64,000 bases of DNA from Sinomonas atrocyanea (GTDB lineage: Bacteria > Actinomycetota > Actinomycetes > Actinomycetales > Micrococcaceae), in contig NZ_JAUSRH010000010.1 in assembly GCF_030811715.1 (NCBI RefSeq), positions 1 through 64,000 of the forward strand, read 5' to 3'. The position numbers and the translations under genes are program-made. Below the pieces are notes generated by a model, which was given only the letters and a program-made list of their open reading frames with translations, made no database searches and was not told the DNA's origin. Each line of letters begins with the position of its first letter. Position 1 is the first letter of the stretch. Shown piece by piece: positions 56,446 to 64,000 of this stretch.

Positions 56446-57534
56446 ATGACTGCATTCACCGAGGCACCCCCAGAAGCCGCGGGTGTCCCAGAGCCCGTCG
56501 CCAAAACCAAGGGCGGCGGCCTCCTGACCTACCTCGTGATCCGCTTCCTGCTGATCATCCCGACCATCCTCATCCTCGTGACCATGGTCTTCTTCCTCAT
56601 GAGGATCACCGGAGACCCCATCACCGCCGCGCTCGGCGGCCGCCTCCCGGCGGACCAGCTCCAAGAGCGCATCCACGAGGCCGGCTACGACCGGCCGATC
56701 ATGGTCCAGTACTTCGAGTACCTGGGCCAGATCTTCACCGGCAACTTCGGCCGGACCATCTCCGACAACCGCGCCGTGACGGACATGCTCGCGACGTTCG
56801 GCTCCGCGACCCTCGAGCTCGCGGTCAACGCCGTCGTCGTCGCGCTCATCGTCGGCATCCCGCTCGGCATGGTCGCCGCCCACCGGCGGGACAAGGGTTC
56901 GGACGCCGTGCTCCGGGTCCTCGCGATCCTGTTCTACGCCACGCCGGTCTTCTTCTCCGGGCTCCTGCTCAAGCTCGTCTTCGGCGTCTGGCTCGGCTGG
57001 ACGCCGATCGCAGGGCGGGCGACGACGACGACCGAGCTCGCGCTGACCCAGCTCTCGGCGCCCACGGGCATCTACTGGCTCGACGCGCTCCGCAGCGGCA
57101 ACATGGCCGCCTTCTGGGACGTCGAGCAGCACGCGATCCTCCCGAGCCTCGCCCTCGGGCTCCTCACGGCCGGCGTCTTCCTGCGGCTCGTGCGGACCAA
57201 CCTCATCGGCACGCTCGGCAAGGACTACGTCGAGGCCGGCCGCTCCCGCGGGGTGAGCGAGTTCCGGCTCGTCACCAAGCACGCCTACAAGCCCGCGCTC
57301 ATCCCGATCATCACCGTGATGGGCCTGCAGATCGCGCTCCTGCTCGGCGGCGCGGTCCTCACCGAGACCACCTTCGAGTGGAAGGGCCTCGGCTTCCAGC
57401 TGGCGCAGTACCTGACCGCCCGCGACTTCGTGGCGGTCCAGGGCATCGTCGTGCTCCTGGCGGTGATCGTCGCGGTGACGAACTTCATCGTGGATGTCAT
57501 CGCCGCCCTCATCGACCCGAGAGTGAGGTACTGA
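56446..57534 (+). CDS. ABC transporter permease, DppB type
   Basis: A 362-residue inner-membrane subunit with about six transmembrane segments. The N-terminal RFLLIIPTILILVTMVFFLM and ITGDPI, the loop DKGSDAVLRVLAILFYATPVFF and the EAA motif YVEAGRSRGVSEFRLVTKHA are typical of DppB. It pairs with the next gene product. Its stop overlaps the ATG of the next gene. Confidence 0.94.
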   Translation: MTAFTEAPPEAAGVPEPVAKTKGGGLLTYLVIRFLLIIPTILILVTMVFFLMRITGDPITAALGGRLPADQLQERIHEAGYDRPIMVQYFEYLGQIFTGNFGRTISDNRAVTDMLATFGSATLELAVNAVVVALIVGIPLGMVAAHRRDKGSDAVLRVLAILFYATPVFFSGLLLKLVFGVWLGWTPIAGRATTTTELALTQLSAPTGIYWLDALRSGNMAAFWDVEQHAILPSLALGLLTAGVFLRLVRTNLIGTLGKDYVEAGRSRGVSEFRLVTKHAYKPALIPIITVMGLQIALLLGGAVLTETTFEWKGLGFQLAQYLTARDFVAVQGIVVLLAVIVAVTNFIVDVIAALIDPRVRY

Positions 57535-58565
57535 TGACGGCTCCCACCCCGGCTGGTTCCACCGCCGCAGCGGTTCCGCAGATCGAGCGGAAGGACCCGC
57601 TCTGGACCAAGATCCCCGTCCTCGCGCAGGTCCGCATGAGCGTGGGCGTCCAGCGCACCATGCTCATCGCGGGACTCGTCCTCACGGGCATCTTCCTGCT
57701 CTCCGCCGTGTTCGCTCCGCTCATCGCCCCCTACGGCTACTCGCAGCTCGCCGATGCCGACGGCAACTTCCCCACCCAGGATCCGCCGAGCGCCAAGCAC
57801 CTCTGGGGAACCACCGTGGGCGGCTTCGACGTGTTCTCGCGCGTGGTCTGGGGCACCCAGACCGCGATCCTGGTGATCATCGTCGCCGTCATCCTCTCGA
57901 TCTTCCTCGGCGTCGCCCTCGGCCTCGTGTCCGGGTACGTCGGCGGGTGGCTCGACAGGATCCTCGTCGTCGTCGCGGACGCCGTCTACGCGTTCCCCTC
58001 CCTGCTCGTCGCGATCGTCATGTCGATCGTCATCAGCCACGGGCAGTCGAGCCTGTGGGGCGGCATCATGGCCGCGGCGATCTCGATCACCGTCGTCTTC
58101 ATCCCGCAGTACTTCCGCGTGGTGCGGGCTGAGGCAATCCGCCTCAAGGCCGAGCCGTTCGTGGAGTCCGCCAAGGTGATCGGCGCCTCGAGCTGGAGGA
58201 TCATGGCGCGGCACGTGTTCCGCAACGCGACCCGCAGCATCCCGCTGATCTTCACGCTCAACGCCTCCGAGGCCATCCTGACCCTCGCCGGGCTCGGCTT
58301 CCTCGGGTTCGGCATCGAGCCCACGAGCGCCGCCGAGTGGGGCTACGACCTGAGCAAGGCGACGTCGGACGTGACGGCGGGGATCTGGTGGACCGGAGTC
58401 TTCCCGGGTCTCGCCATCGTCCTGACGGTGCTCGGCCTCACCCTCGTGGGCGAGAGCATGAACGACCTCGCTGACGCGCGGATCCGCACCCGAGGAAAGA
58501 AGAAGCGCGCGGCCAAGGGCGCCAAGAACGCCATGGCCGCCGGCTCGGAAGGAAGCCCAGCATGA
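57534..58565 (+). CDS. ABC transporter permease, DppC type
   Basis: A 343-residue membrane subunit. It has the DppC N-terminal segment LIAGLVLTGIFLLSAVFAPL with IAPYGY after it, the periplasmic HLWGTTVGGFDVFSRVVWGT and the EAA motif FVESAKVIGASSWRIMARHV. The C-terminus is Lys/Arg-rich (RTRGKKKRAAKG). Both ends overlap neighbours by ATGA/TGATG, so the operon is tightly coupled. Confidence 0.94.
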   Translation: MTAPTPAGSTAAAVPQIERKDPLWTKIPVLAQVRMSVGVQRTMLIAGLVLTGIFLLSAVFAPLIAPYGYSQLADADGNFPTQDPPSAKHLWGTTVGGFDVFSRVVWGTQTAILVIIVAVILSIFLGVALGLVSGYVGGWLDRILVVVADAVYAFPSLLVAIVMSIVISHGQSSLWGGIMAAAISITVVFIPQYFRVVRAEAIRLKAEPFVESAKVIGASSWRIMARHVFRNATRSIPLIFTLNASEAILTLAGLGFLGFGIEPTSAAEWGYDLSKATSDVTAGIWWTGVFPGLAIVLTVLGLTLVGESMNDLADARIRTRGKKKRAAKGAKNAMAAGSEGSPA

Positions 58566-60268
58566 GTGAGCAGCTCGACGTGGCGCCCGCGGCCGGACCC
58601 GCGGCCACGGTCCTCGACATCGACCACCTCGAGGTGACGTTCGCCACTGACGCGGGCCCCGTCAACGCCGTGCGCGGCGTCAGCCTCGATGTCCGCGCAG
58701 GCGAGGTCGTCGCCGTCGTCGGCGAGTCCGGTTCGGGCAAGACCGTCACGGCCAAGACCATCCTCGGCCTCCTCCCCGAGACCGCGACGCGCTCCGGCGC
58801 AGTGGTGATCAACGGGCACAACGTGGTCACCGTCAGCGCATCGAAGCTCCGGGAGCTGCGGGGCCGGGACGTCGCGATGGTGTTCCAGGAGCCCTCCACG
58901 GCGCTCAACCCGGTCTTCACCGTGGGCTGGCAGATCGCCGAGGGCATCCGCGCGCACCACGGCCGCGACGGCAAGAAGGTCTCGAAGAAGGAGGCCAAGG
59001 AGCGGGCCATCGAGGCCCTGCGCAAGGTCGGCATCCCCGATCCCGAGAAGAGGGTCGACTACTACCCGCACCAGTTCTCGGGCGGCCAGAAGCAGCGCGT
59101 GGTCATCGCCGCCGCGCTCGCGCTCGATCCCGAGCTCATCGTGGCCGACGAGCCGACGACGGCGCTCGACGTCACCGTCCAGGCCGAGATCCTCGAGCTC
59201 CTGCGCGACCTGCGGGACCTGTACGGGACCTCGATCGTGCTCATCACCCACAACATGGGTGTCGTGGCAGACCTCGCGGACCGCGTTGTCGTGATGTACC
59301 AAGGCGAGGTGGTCGAGGAGGCGCCGGTGCGCACGCTCTTCGCCAGCCCGCGCGAGGACTACACGCGCCGCCTGCTCGACGCCGTGCCGCACCTCGGGCG
59401 GGAATCGGCCTCCGAGGGCGCCACCGAGCGCCTCCGGCAGGACGGGCCGGTCCTCGTCGAGGCCACGGGGCTCGACATCACCTACCCGGGTCGGCTCGGC
59501 ACGCCGCCTTTCCGCGCCGTGCAGGATGTGTCCTTCACCGTGCGCGCCGGCGAGGTGTTCGGGCTCGTCGGGGAGTCCGGCTCGGGCAAGACGACGATCG
59601 GCCGGGCGATCGCCGGGCTCAACCGGGCCACCGGCGGCAGCCTGAGGGTCCTGGGGCACGAGATGGTCGGGTTCAAGGAGCGGCAGTTCAAGCCGGTCCG
59701 CAAGGACATCGGCTTCGTGTTCCAGGACCCCGCGGCGTCGTTCAACCCCCAGCTCACCATCGGCGAGTGCATCGCAGAGCCGCTGATCGTCCATCTGGAC
59801 CTCGATTCCGCGCAGGTGAGGCGCCGCGTGGGCGAGCTGCTCGAGTCGGTGCAGCTGCCGGCGTCGTACGCGGCCCGCTACCCGCACGAGCTCTCCGGCG
59901 GCCAGCGCCAGCGGGCCTCCCTCGCCCGAGCGCTCGCGCTCGAGCCGAAGCTGCTGGTCGCGGACGAGCCCACCTCGGCCCTCGACGTGTCGGTGCAGGC
60001 GAAGGTGCTCGAGCTGTTCCGCGAGATCCAGGGCGAACTGGGCTTCGCTGCGCTGTTCATCAGCCACGACCTCGCCGTGGTGGACCAGCTCAGCCACTGG
60101 GTCGGCGTGCTGTACAAGGGGCGCATGGTCGAGCAGGGGATCGGCAGCCAGGTCATGGGTGCCCCCCAGCACGACTACACGAAGCGGCTCATCGCCTCGC
60201 TCCCGGTCCCGGACCCCGTGGAGCAGGCCGAGCGGCGCCGGGCCCACCGGGCCCTCCTCGGGAGCTGA
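58562..60268 (+). CDS. fused dual ATP-binding protein of peptide ABC transporter (DppD-DppF)
   Basis: A 568-residue protein with two complete ATPase domains that usually are separate DppD and DppF. Walker A occurs twice as GESGSGKT (54-61 and about 337-344). The signatures are QFSGGQKQR and ELSGGQRQR. Walker B reads VADEPTTALD and VADEPTSALD. The H-loops are LITHNMG and FISHDLA. It energises the importer alone as a fused subunit, and closes the operon before a strong hairpin. Confidence 0.95.
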   Translation: MSEQLDVAPAAGPAATVLDIDHLEVTFATDAGPVNAVRGVSLDVRAGEVVAVVGESGSGKTVTAKTILGLLPETATRSGAVVINGHNVVTVSASKLRELRGRDVAMVFQEPSTALNPVFTVGWQIAEGIRAHHGRDGKKVSKKEAKERAIEALRKVGIPDPEKRVDYYPHQFSGGQKQRVVIAAALALDPELIVADEPTTALDVTVQAEILELLRDLRDLYGTSIVLITHNMGVVADLADRVVVMYQGEVVEEAPVRTLFASPREDYTRRLLDAVPHLGRESASEGATERLRQDGPVLVEATGLDITYPGRLGTPPFRAVQDVSFTVRAGEVFGLVGESGSGKTTIGRAIAGLNRATGGSLRVLGHEMVGFKERQFKPVRKDIGFVFQDPAASFNPQLTIGECIAEPLIVHLDLDSAQVRRRVGELLESVQLPASYAARYPHELSGGQRQRASLARALALEPKLLVADEPTSALDVSVQAKVLELFREIQGELGFAALFISHDLAVVDQLSHWVGVLYKGRMVEQGIGSQVMGAPQHDYTKRLIASLPVPDPVEQAERRRAHRALLGS

Positions 60269-60299
60269 TGCGGGCGGCCGGCTGGCCCCCGCCTCGCAC

Positions 60300-60333
60300 G
60301 CGGCCCCCCACCCGGACACGGGTGGGGGGCCGC
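60300..60333 (+). terminator. strong hairpin terminator after the peptide ABC operon
   Basis: A perfect 15-bp stem (GCGGCCCCCCACCCG) with a GACA loop, 31 bases after the ATPase stop. Confidence 0.8.
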
Positions 60334-60368
60334 TCCCGTCACGGAAACGGGGCGTCGGCGCGGCCCCA

Positions 60369-60374
60369 TAGACT
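60369..60374 (+). promoter_or_regulatory. -10 box of chorismate mutase gene
   Basis: TAGACT, spacer GGGCAGC, then ATG at 60382. Confidence 0.45.
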
Positions 60375-60381
60375 GGGCAGC

Positions 60382-60798
60382 ATGACCGAGCAGCGACCTG
60401 ACACCGACGTCGAGACGACAGCGACACAGCGCGAGTACGATCCGAGCGCCAGCTCGCTCACGGGCCACGTCGACCCCGCCGTGATGGCCGAGCTCCTCTC
60501 GATCCGGTCGAGCATCGACAACTTCGACGCGACCCTCGTCTACCTGCTGGCCGAGCGGTTCAAGGTCACCCAGCGGGTCGGGTTCCTCAAGGCCCAGCAC
60601 CATCTTCCGCCCGCGGACCCGGACCGCGAGGCCGCCCAGATCGCCCGCCTCCGTCGGCTGGCCGAAGAGGCGCAGCTCGATCCGGCCTTCGCAGAGAAGT
60701 TCCTGAACTTCATCATCAGCGAGGTCATCCGGCACCATCAGGCCATCGCCGAGGACCACGGGCAGGCCGCCCCGGGCCAGGCGCCCACGGGCGCGTGA
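60382..60798 (+). CDS. chorismate mutase, AroQ type
   Basis: A 138-residue all-helical chorismate mutase that converts chorismate to prephenate for Phe and Tyr. After a disordered N-terminus comes LLSIRSSIDNFDATLVYLLA with ERFKVTQRVGFLKAQHHLP, the helix that holds the Arg and Lys ligands, then FAEKFLNFIISEVIRHHQ. There is no prephenate dehydratase domain. The stop overlaps the GTG of the MetE-like gene, a coupling to note because the two reactions are unrelated. Confidence 0.9.
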   Translation: MTEQRPDTDVETTATQREYDPSASSLTGHVDPAVMAELLSIRSSIDNFDATLVYLLAERFKVTQRVGFLKAQHHLPPADPDREAAQIARLRRLAEEAQLDPAFAEKFLNFIISEVIRHHQAIAEDHGQAAPGQAPTGA

Positions 60799-61811
60799 CG
60801 GGCCAGGTCACCGCCACGGCCCTCGGCGACTGGCCGGGCACCGACCCGCTCGAGGCCGCCAGGGCCATCCGCGGCGAACTCGGGGCGCCGCACCTACCCG
60901 TCCTGGCCGAGCTGCCGGGCCGGGGCGTCGGCTCCGACCCGGTCGGCCGGACGGCGTCGATCCTCGCCGACCTGCACGCGGACGTCCAGCCCCACGGGTG
61001 GCGCCTCGTGCCGCAGCCCGGTCTCGATGCGGCCCGCGCGGCCTCCGCCCTGTCAACGGACCTCAACGTCCTCGCGGACGTGGTGGGGGACGAGGAGAGC
61101 AGCGCGGACACGCTCCACGTGCGCGTGCTGGGCCCGCTCAGCCTCATGGCAGGCCTGTACCTGCCCTCCGGCGAGCGCATCCTCGCCGACCACGGCGCCC
61201 GGCGCGACGTGGCGCAGTCGCTCGCCGCCGGACTCGCACCGTTCCTGGCCCGCGTCGGCCGGGCTGCGCCCGGGGCGCGCCTCACCGTGCAGCTGGACGA
61301 GCCGGACGCGGCCCGCGTGCTGGCCGGGCTCCTGCCGACCGCGAGCGGCTACCGCACACTGCGGTCAGTGCCGGGGGAGGAAGCCGGGCTCGCCTGGGGC
61401 TGGGCCGTCGAGGCGCTGCACGCGGCAGGTGCGGAGACCGTCGTCGTGAATCTCCCCGCGTGGGAGGCGCCGATCGGACGGGCGCTCGACGCGGGCGCCG
61501 ACGCCGTGTCCCTGCCGGCCGCGGACCTGACGGTGCCGCAGTGGGAGCAGCTCGCCGGCGCCGTCGAGGCGGGCGCCGGGCTCTGGTTCGGTGCGGTCCC
61601 GCACGACGCCGCGGGCCGGCCGCGCACCCGTGAGCTCGCCGAGCGCGTCCTGCGGCCGTGGCGGCAGCTCGGCCTTCCGCTCTCCGCGCTCGACGTCGTC
61701 CGCGTCACCCCGGTGGGCGGCCTCGCCGCACTCTCACCGGCCGAGGCGACCGCGCTCCTCACCGCCACGGTCAAGGTCGCAGATGCGGTGAACCAGATCG
61801 CCCTCGGCTAG
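60795..61811 (+). CDS. MetE-like protein lacking cysteines
   Basis: A 338-residue protein resembling the C-terminal half of cobalamin-independent methionine synthase, as found in actinobacterial proteins annotated methionine synthase. The N-terminus TALGDWPGTDPLEAARAIRG and LPVLAELPGRGVGSDPVGR match. It has no cysteine at all. The metal-ligand region that reads TPTCGLAG in zinc-bearing relatives reads TPVGGLAA here. Activity as methionine synthase is therefore doubtful. GTG start overlaps the chorismate mutase stop. Confidence 0.78.
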   Translation: MTGQVTATALGDWPGTDPLEAARAIRGELGAPHLPVLAELPGRGVGSDPVGRTASILADLHADVQPHGWRLVPQPGLDAARAASALSTDLNVLADVVGDEESSADTLHVRVLGPLSLMAGLYLPSGERILADHGARRDVAQSLAAGLAPFLARVGRAAPGARLTVQLDEPDAARVLAGLLPTASGYRTLRSVPGEEAGLAWGWAVEALHAAGAETVVVNLPAWEAPIGRALDAGADAVSLPAADLTVPQWEQLAGAVEAGAGLWFGAVPHDAAGRPRTRELAERVLRPWRQLGLPLSALDVVRVTPVGGLAALSPAEATALLTATVKVADAVNQIALG

Positions 61812-61842
61812 AGCATCCACCGGCCGAGCTCCCGCGCGCCGG

Positions 61843-62730
61843 TCAGCCGTTCCGGCGGCGCAGGTGCTCCTCGGCGAGCGCGTCCATCTCCTCGTCGGTC
61901 AGCTCGTCGAAGGACCGCGCTTCCCGACGGTCGCTGCGCGAGAAGCGCACGAACATGAGGATGATGACGGGGATGTCCACGGCCTCGGCGATGAACCACA
62001 GGAGGTCTCCGGCGAGCTGCTGGTCCCGCAGCGGGGACGGGAACCAGGACGGCGCGCCAGCCGGCCACGCCGAGACCCCGTCGAGCACCGTGGGCGCGAG
62101 GCGGAGGAAGATCCCGGGGATCGCGTCAGCGAGCAGCTCGATGAACACGTAGACGAACTCCAGGACGAGGAAGGCGCTCGAGCGCTCGAAGGACTCGGCC
62201 TCCGTCAGGGGCAGTGCGAGGATGAGCCCGACGAGGGGGACGAGGATGCTCAGCGCCCCGCTCGCCACGGGCTGCGATCGGTAGAGGGCCAGCAGCGGGG
62301 TGAGGAAGGTGCCGAAGAGCAGCAGCCCGATGATCGGGGCCACGAAGGCGTTGCCGAGGATCCGCACGGCGCGGCTCTGCATGACCCTCCCGAGCCGCGC
62401 CCGGCCCACGTTGCCCAGCGCCGCCTGCGCGAGGCCCACGGGCCGCCCCAGCCCGGCGAAGAGCGGGACGACGAAGAACATGAGCGCGATCTTCAGTGTG
62501 AACGCCCACCGCAGCGAGGACCCGTAGGCGCCGGTGAACCCGCACGCGAGCACCAGGTACGGGACGAGGCCGAGGACGTAGAAGCACAGCGCCCGCCACA
62601 GCGGCCAGGCCGTTCCGCGGCGGCGCGCCCTGGCCATCCCCACCCCGTACAGCGCCGCGGCCGCGATGGCCAGGAGGGCCGCCGCGGGATCGAGCGCGAA
62701 CGAGGCGAGCACAGTGGTCAGGGGAGGCAC
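61843..62730 (-). CDS. CtaG-like cytochrome c oxidase assembly membrane protein
   Basis: A 295-residue protein with about seven transmembrane segments, of the caa3-type CtaG family. Typical segments are VGMARARRRGTAWPLWRALC, VLACGFTGAYG, TLKIALMFFVVPLFAGLG and LWFIAEAVDIPVIILMFVRF. The last 35 residues are cytosolic and acidic (DELTDEEMDALAEEH). It would help assemble copper in cytochrome oxidase. GTG start, with TAGGCT seven bases upstream. Divergent from mtrA. Confidence 0.85.
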   Translation of the reverse strand: MPPLTTVLASFALDPAAALLAIAAAALYGVGMARARRRGTAWPLWRALCFYVLGLVPYLVLACGFTGAYGSSLRWAFTLKIALMFFVVPLFAGLGRPVGLAQAALGNVGRARLGRVMQSRAVRILGNAFVAPIIGLLLFGTFLTPLLALYRSQPVASGALSILVPLVGLILALPLTEAESFERSSAFLVLEFVYVFIELLADAIPGIFLRLAPTVLDGVSAWPAGAPSWFPSPLRDQQLAGDLLWFIAEAVDIPVIILMFVRFSRSDRREARSFDELTDEEMDALAEEHLRRRNG

Positions 62731-62737
62731 AGGGCGC

Positions 62738-62743
62738 AGCCTA
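62738..62743 (-). promoter_or_regulatory. -10 box of ctaG-like gene
   Basis: TAGGCT on the minus strand, spacer GCGCCCT, then GTG at 62730. Confidence 0.45.
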
Positions 62744-62815
62744 GTGCGCTTCGCTGGGACGGCGCTGGAAACGCCCGGGGCCGGCCCTGGCGACCGTGGG
62801 CGGCGGCGCGCCGCC

Positions 62816-62821
62816 TAGAAT
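62816..62821 (+). promoter_or_regulatory. -10 box of mtrA
   Basis: TAGAAT lies about 75 bases before the ATG, so mtrA has a true leader, unlike its neighbours. No -35 is recognisable. Confidence 0.4.
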
Positions 62822-62896
62822 GGACCAAACGCAGGCCCGGGCCCGGAAGGGCCTGGATGGAACGCGACATCGCGCAGTTGGGGGAGAGTGGAAGGC

Positions 62897-63571
62897 ATGA
62901 AGGCACGCATTCTGGTCGTCGACGACGACGAGGCCCTGGCCGAGATGATCGGCATCGTCCTGCGCAACGACGGGTTCGACCCGGTCTTCTGCGCCGACGG
63001 CGCCCAGGCCCCCGACGTGTTCCGGGCCCAGAAGCCGGACCTCATCCTCCTCGACCTCATGCTGCCCGGGCTCGACGGCATCGAGGTGTGCCGGCAGATC
63101 CGGTCGGAGTCGGACGTTCCGATCGTCATGCTCACCGCGAAGTCGGACACCTCGGACGTGGTGCGGGGCCTCGAGTCGGGTGCGGACGACTACGTCCCCA
63201 AGCCGTTCAAGCCGGCCGAGCTCGTCGCCCGGGTCCGCGCCCGGCTCCGTCCCGGCGAGACCAAGGCGCCCGAGACGCTCCGTATCGGCGAGGTCACGAT
63301 CGACGTCGCCGGCCACACCGTCAAGCGCGGCGACGAGTACATCTCCCTCACCCCGCTCGAGTTCGACCTCCTCGTGGCGCTCGCCCGCAAGCCCTGGCAG
63401 GTCTTCACCCGCGAGCTGCTGCTCGAGCAGGTGTGGGGCTACCGCCACGCCGCCGACACGAGGCTCGTCAACGTCCACGTCCAGCGCCTGCGCTCGAAGA
63501 TCGAGCGCGATCCCGAAGCCCCCGAGGTCATCCTCACCGTGCGCGGCGTCGGGTACAAGGCCGGGAGCTAG
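62897..63571 (+). CDS. mtrA: two-component response regulator MtrA
   Basis: A 224-residue OmpR-family regulator closely like actinobacterial MtrA. The receiver has the acidic pocket VVDDDE, phospho-acceptor D53 in LLDLMLPGLDG, and the conserved Thr and Lys in MLTAKSDT and PKPFKP. The C-terminal winged helix has SLTPLEFDLLVALARKP and VWGYRHAADTRLVNVHVQRL. MtrA controls cell-wall and division genes in relatives. I chose ATG at 62897 over GTG at 62888. mtrB follows 36 bases later. Confidence 0.94.
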   Translation: MKARILVVDDDEALAEMIGIVLRNDGFDPVFCADGAQAPDVFRAQKPDLILLDLMLPGLDGIEVCRQIRSESDVPIVMLTAKSDTSDVVRGLESGADDYVPKPFKPAELVARVRARLRPGETKAPETLRIGEVTIDVAGHTVKRGDEYISLTPLEFDLLVALARKPWQVFTRELLLEQVWGYRHAADTRLVNVHVQRLRSKIERDPEAPEVILTVRGVGYKAGS

Positions 63572-63607
63572 CACACAGCACGCGCCGCGCGCGCCAGATC
63601 GAGACCC

Positions 63608-64000
63608 ATGGACATCGAGCAGGACCACCGCACGCCGCCCGGGACGCCCTCCGCGCCCGGCGCCGAGCAGCGGGCTGCCCAGAACCCGCCCGCGGGGCAG
63701 AACCCGCCCGCGGGGCAGAACCCGGCAGCAAACGGGGCCGGTGTCCCGGGCGAGGCCGGCGTTGCCGAGGAGGCCCCCCGCGACGGAGCGACCGGCGCGG
63801 AAGCCGGCCAGGGCGGCTCGGCGCGGGCAGGATCGCGGCTGCGCCTGGCCTGGGGGCTCGCCCGCCGGTGGGCGACGCGGCGCAAGGTGGGGGACCGGGC
63901 ACGGATCGCGGCCAAGCGCGCCCGCGTCCTCGGCTTCCGGGCGTTCCGCGCCGGCGTGCGCGGGCTGCGGAACATCGGGCCGGCCATCCTCGCGGCGAGG
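63608..64000 (+). CDS. mtrB: MtrB-type sensor kinase, N-terminus only (cut by window edge)
   Basis: An open frame of 131 codons runs off the window. It starts with a disordered Pro/Ala/Gly/Gln-rich cytoplasmic tail, then a strongly basic Arg-rich segment (LARRWATRRKVGDRARIAAK and RVLGFRAFRAGVRGLRNIG). No transmembrane helix, sensor or kinase domain is reached yet. The MtrB call rests mainly on position right after mtrA and the basic lead-in; it cannot be proven here. There is no strong ribosome binding site; the gene may be coupled to mtrA. Confidence 0.6.
   Translation, partial: MDIEQDHRTPPGTPSAPGAEQRAAQNPPAGQNPPAGQNPAANGAGVPGEAGVAEEAPRDGATGAEAGQGGSARAGSRLRLAWGLARRWATRRKVGDRARIAAKRARVLGFRAFRAGVRGLRNIGPAILAAR
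63680..63733 (+). repeat. 18-bp coding tandem repeat in mtrB start
   Basis: CAGAACCCGCCCGCGGGG occurs twice exactly, at 63680-63697 and 63698-63715, and a third degenerate copy follows. It codes for GlnAsnProProAlaGly. Confidence 0.75.

Overview
The window reads as chromosomal DNA of a very GC-rich actinobacterium of the family Micrococcaceae, probably Sinomonas- or Arthrobacter-like. The reasons are the coproporphyrin-dependent heme genes, AdnA/AdnB-type helicase-nucleases, a UvrD2-type helicase with tetracysteine and HRDC regions, MtrA/MtrB, MoeZ, DUF3107 and UPF0182, frequent GTG starts and many TAnnnT -10 boxes placed directly before start codons. The genus is an inference; no rRNA gene is present. 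I see no prophage, insertion sequence or CRISPR array.

Layout. 1-137 is a nearly pure G/C homopolymer stretch, probably a contig-edge artefact. 138-2720: small membrane protein, DUF3107, TetR regulator, MoeZ. 2758-14246: a full heme set. hemA runs on the minus strand, divergent from hemE-cgoX(hemY)-chdC(hemQ)-cpfC(hemH)-hemC-hemD-hemB-(LLM flavoenzyme)-hemL. Together they take glutamyl-tRNA to heme b by the coproporphyrin route. A palindrome, TTCTACACCCTGTAGAA, lies before chdC, and a half-matching site lies in the hemA/hemE divergent promoter region. 14269-18078: LysE-type exporter with a divergent Lrp regulator, then a polar amino-acid ABC importer. 18357-30662: a DNA-repair-rich block with DnaQ-type exonuclease, alkyltransferase-like protein, AdnA- and AdnB-like helicase-nucleases, a phosphotransferase, NudC and UvrD2. 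30652-37567: YgjP-type peptidase, a 66-residue protein, a zincin-like protein divergent from a PDZ/Lon-type protease, and UPF0182. The initiator tRNA-Met lies at 37638-37711.

37797-42619: PspA and a TPM-domain coiled-coil membrane protein, divergent from an HtrA-type protease with a Gln/Pro/Tyr repeat tail; this looks like an envelope-stress neighbourhood. 42904-45496: etfB, etfA and a PIG-L deacetylase. 45500-48432: TrmL, a DnaJ-domain protein, a lipid kinase and DoxX. 48526-53220: a SufR-like cysteine-rich regulator, cysteine desulfurase, an FAD reductase (minus strand) and mnmA; desulfurase plus MnmA fit the sulfur relay for tRNA 2-thiouridine. 53372-60268: a secreted phosphoesterase and a four-gene peptide/solute ABC transporter. 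60382-61811: chorismate mutase and a cysteine-free MetE-like protein. 61843-64000: CtaG-like protein, MtrA, and the start of MtrB, cut by the window edge.

Many genes are joined by 4-base ATGA/GTGA overlaps, suggesting translational coupling. At 15 genes a TAnnnT hexamer ends exactly 6-7 bases before the start codon, which predicts leaderless mRNAs and helps choose several starts.
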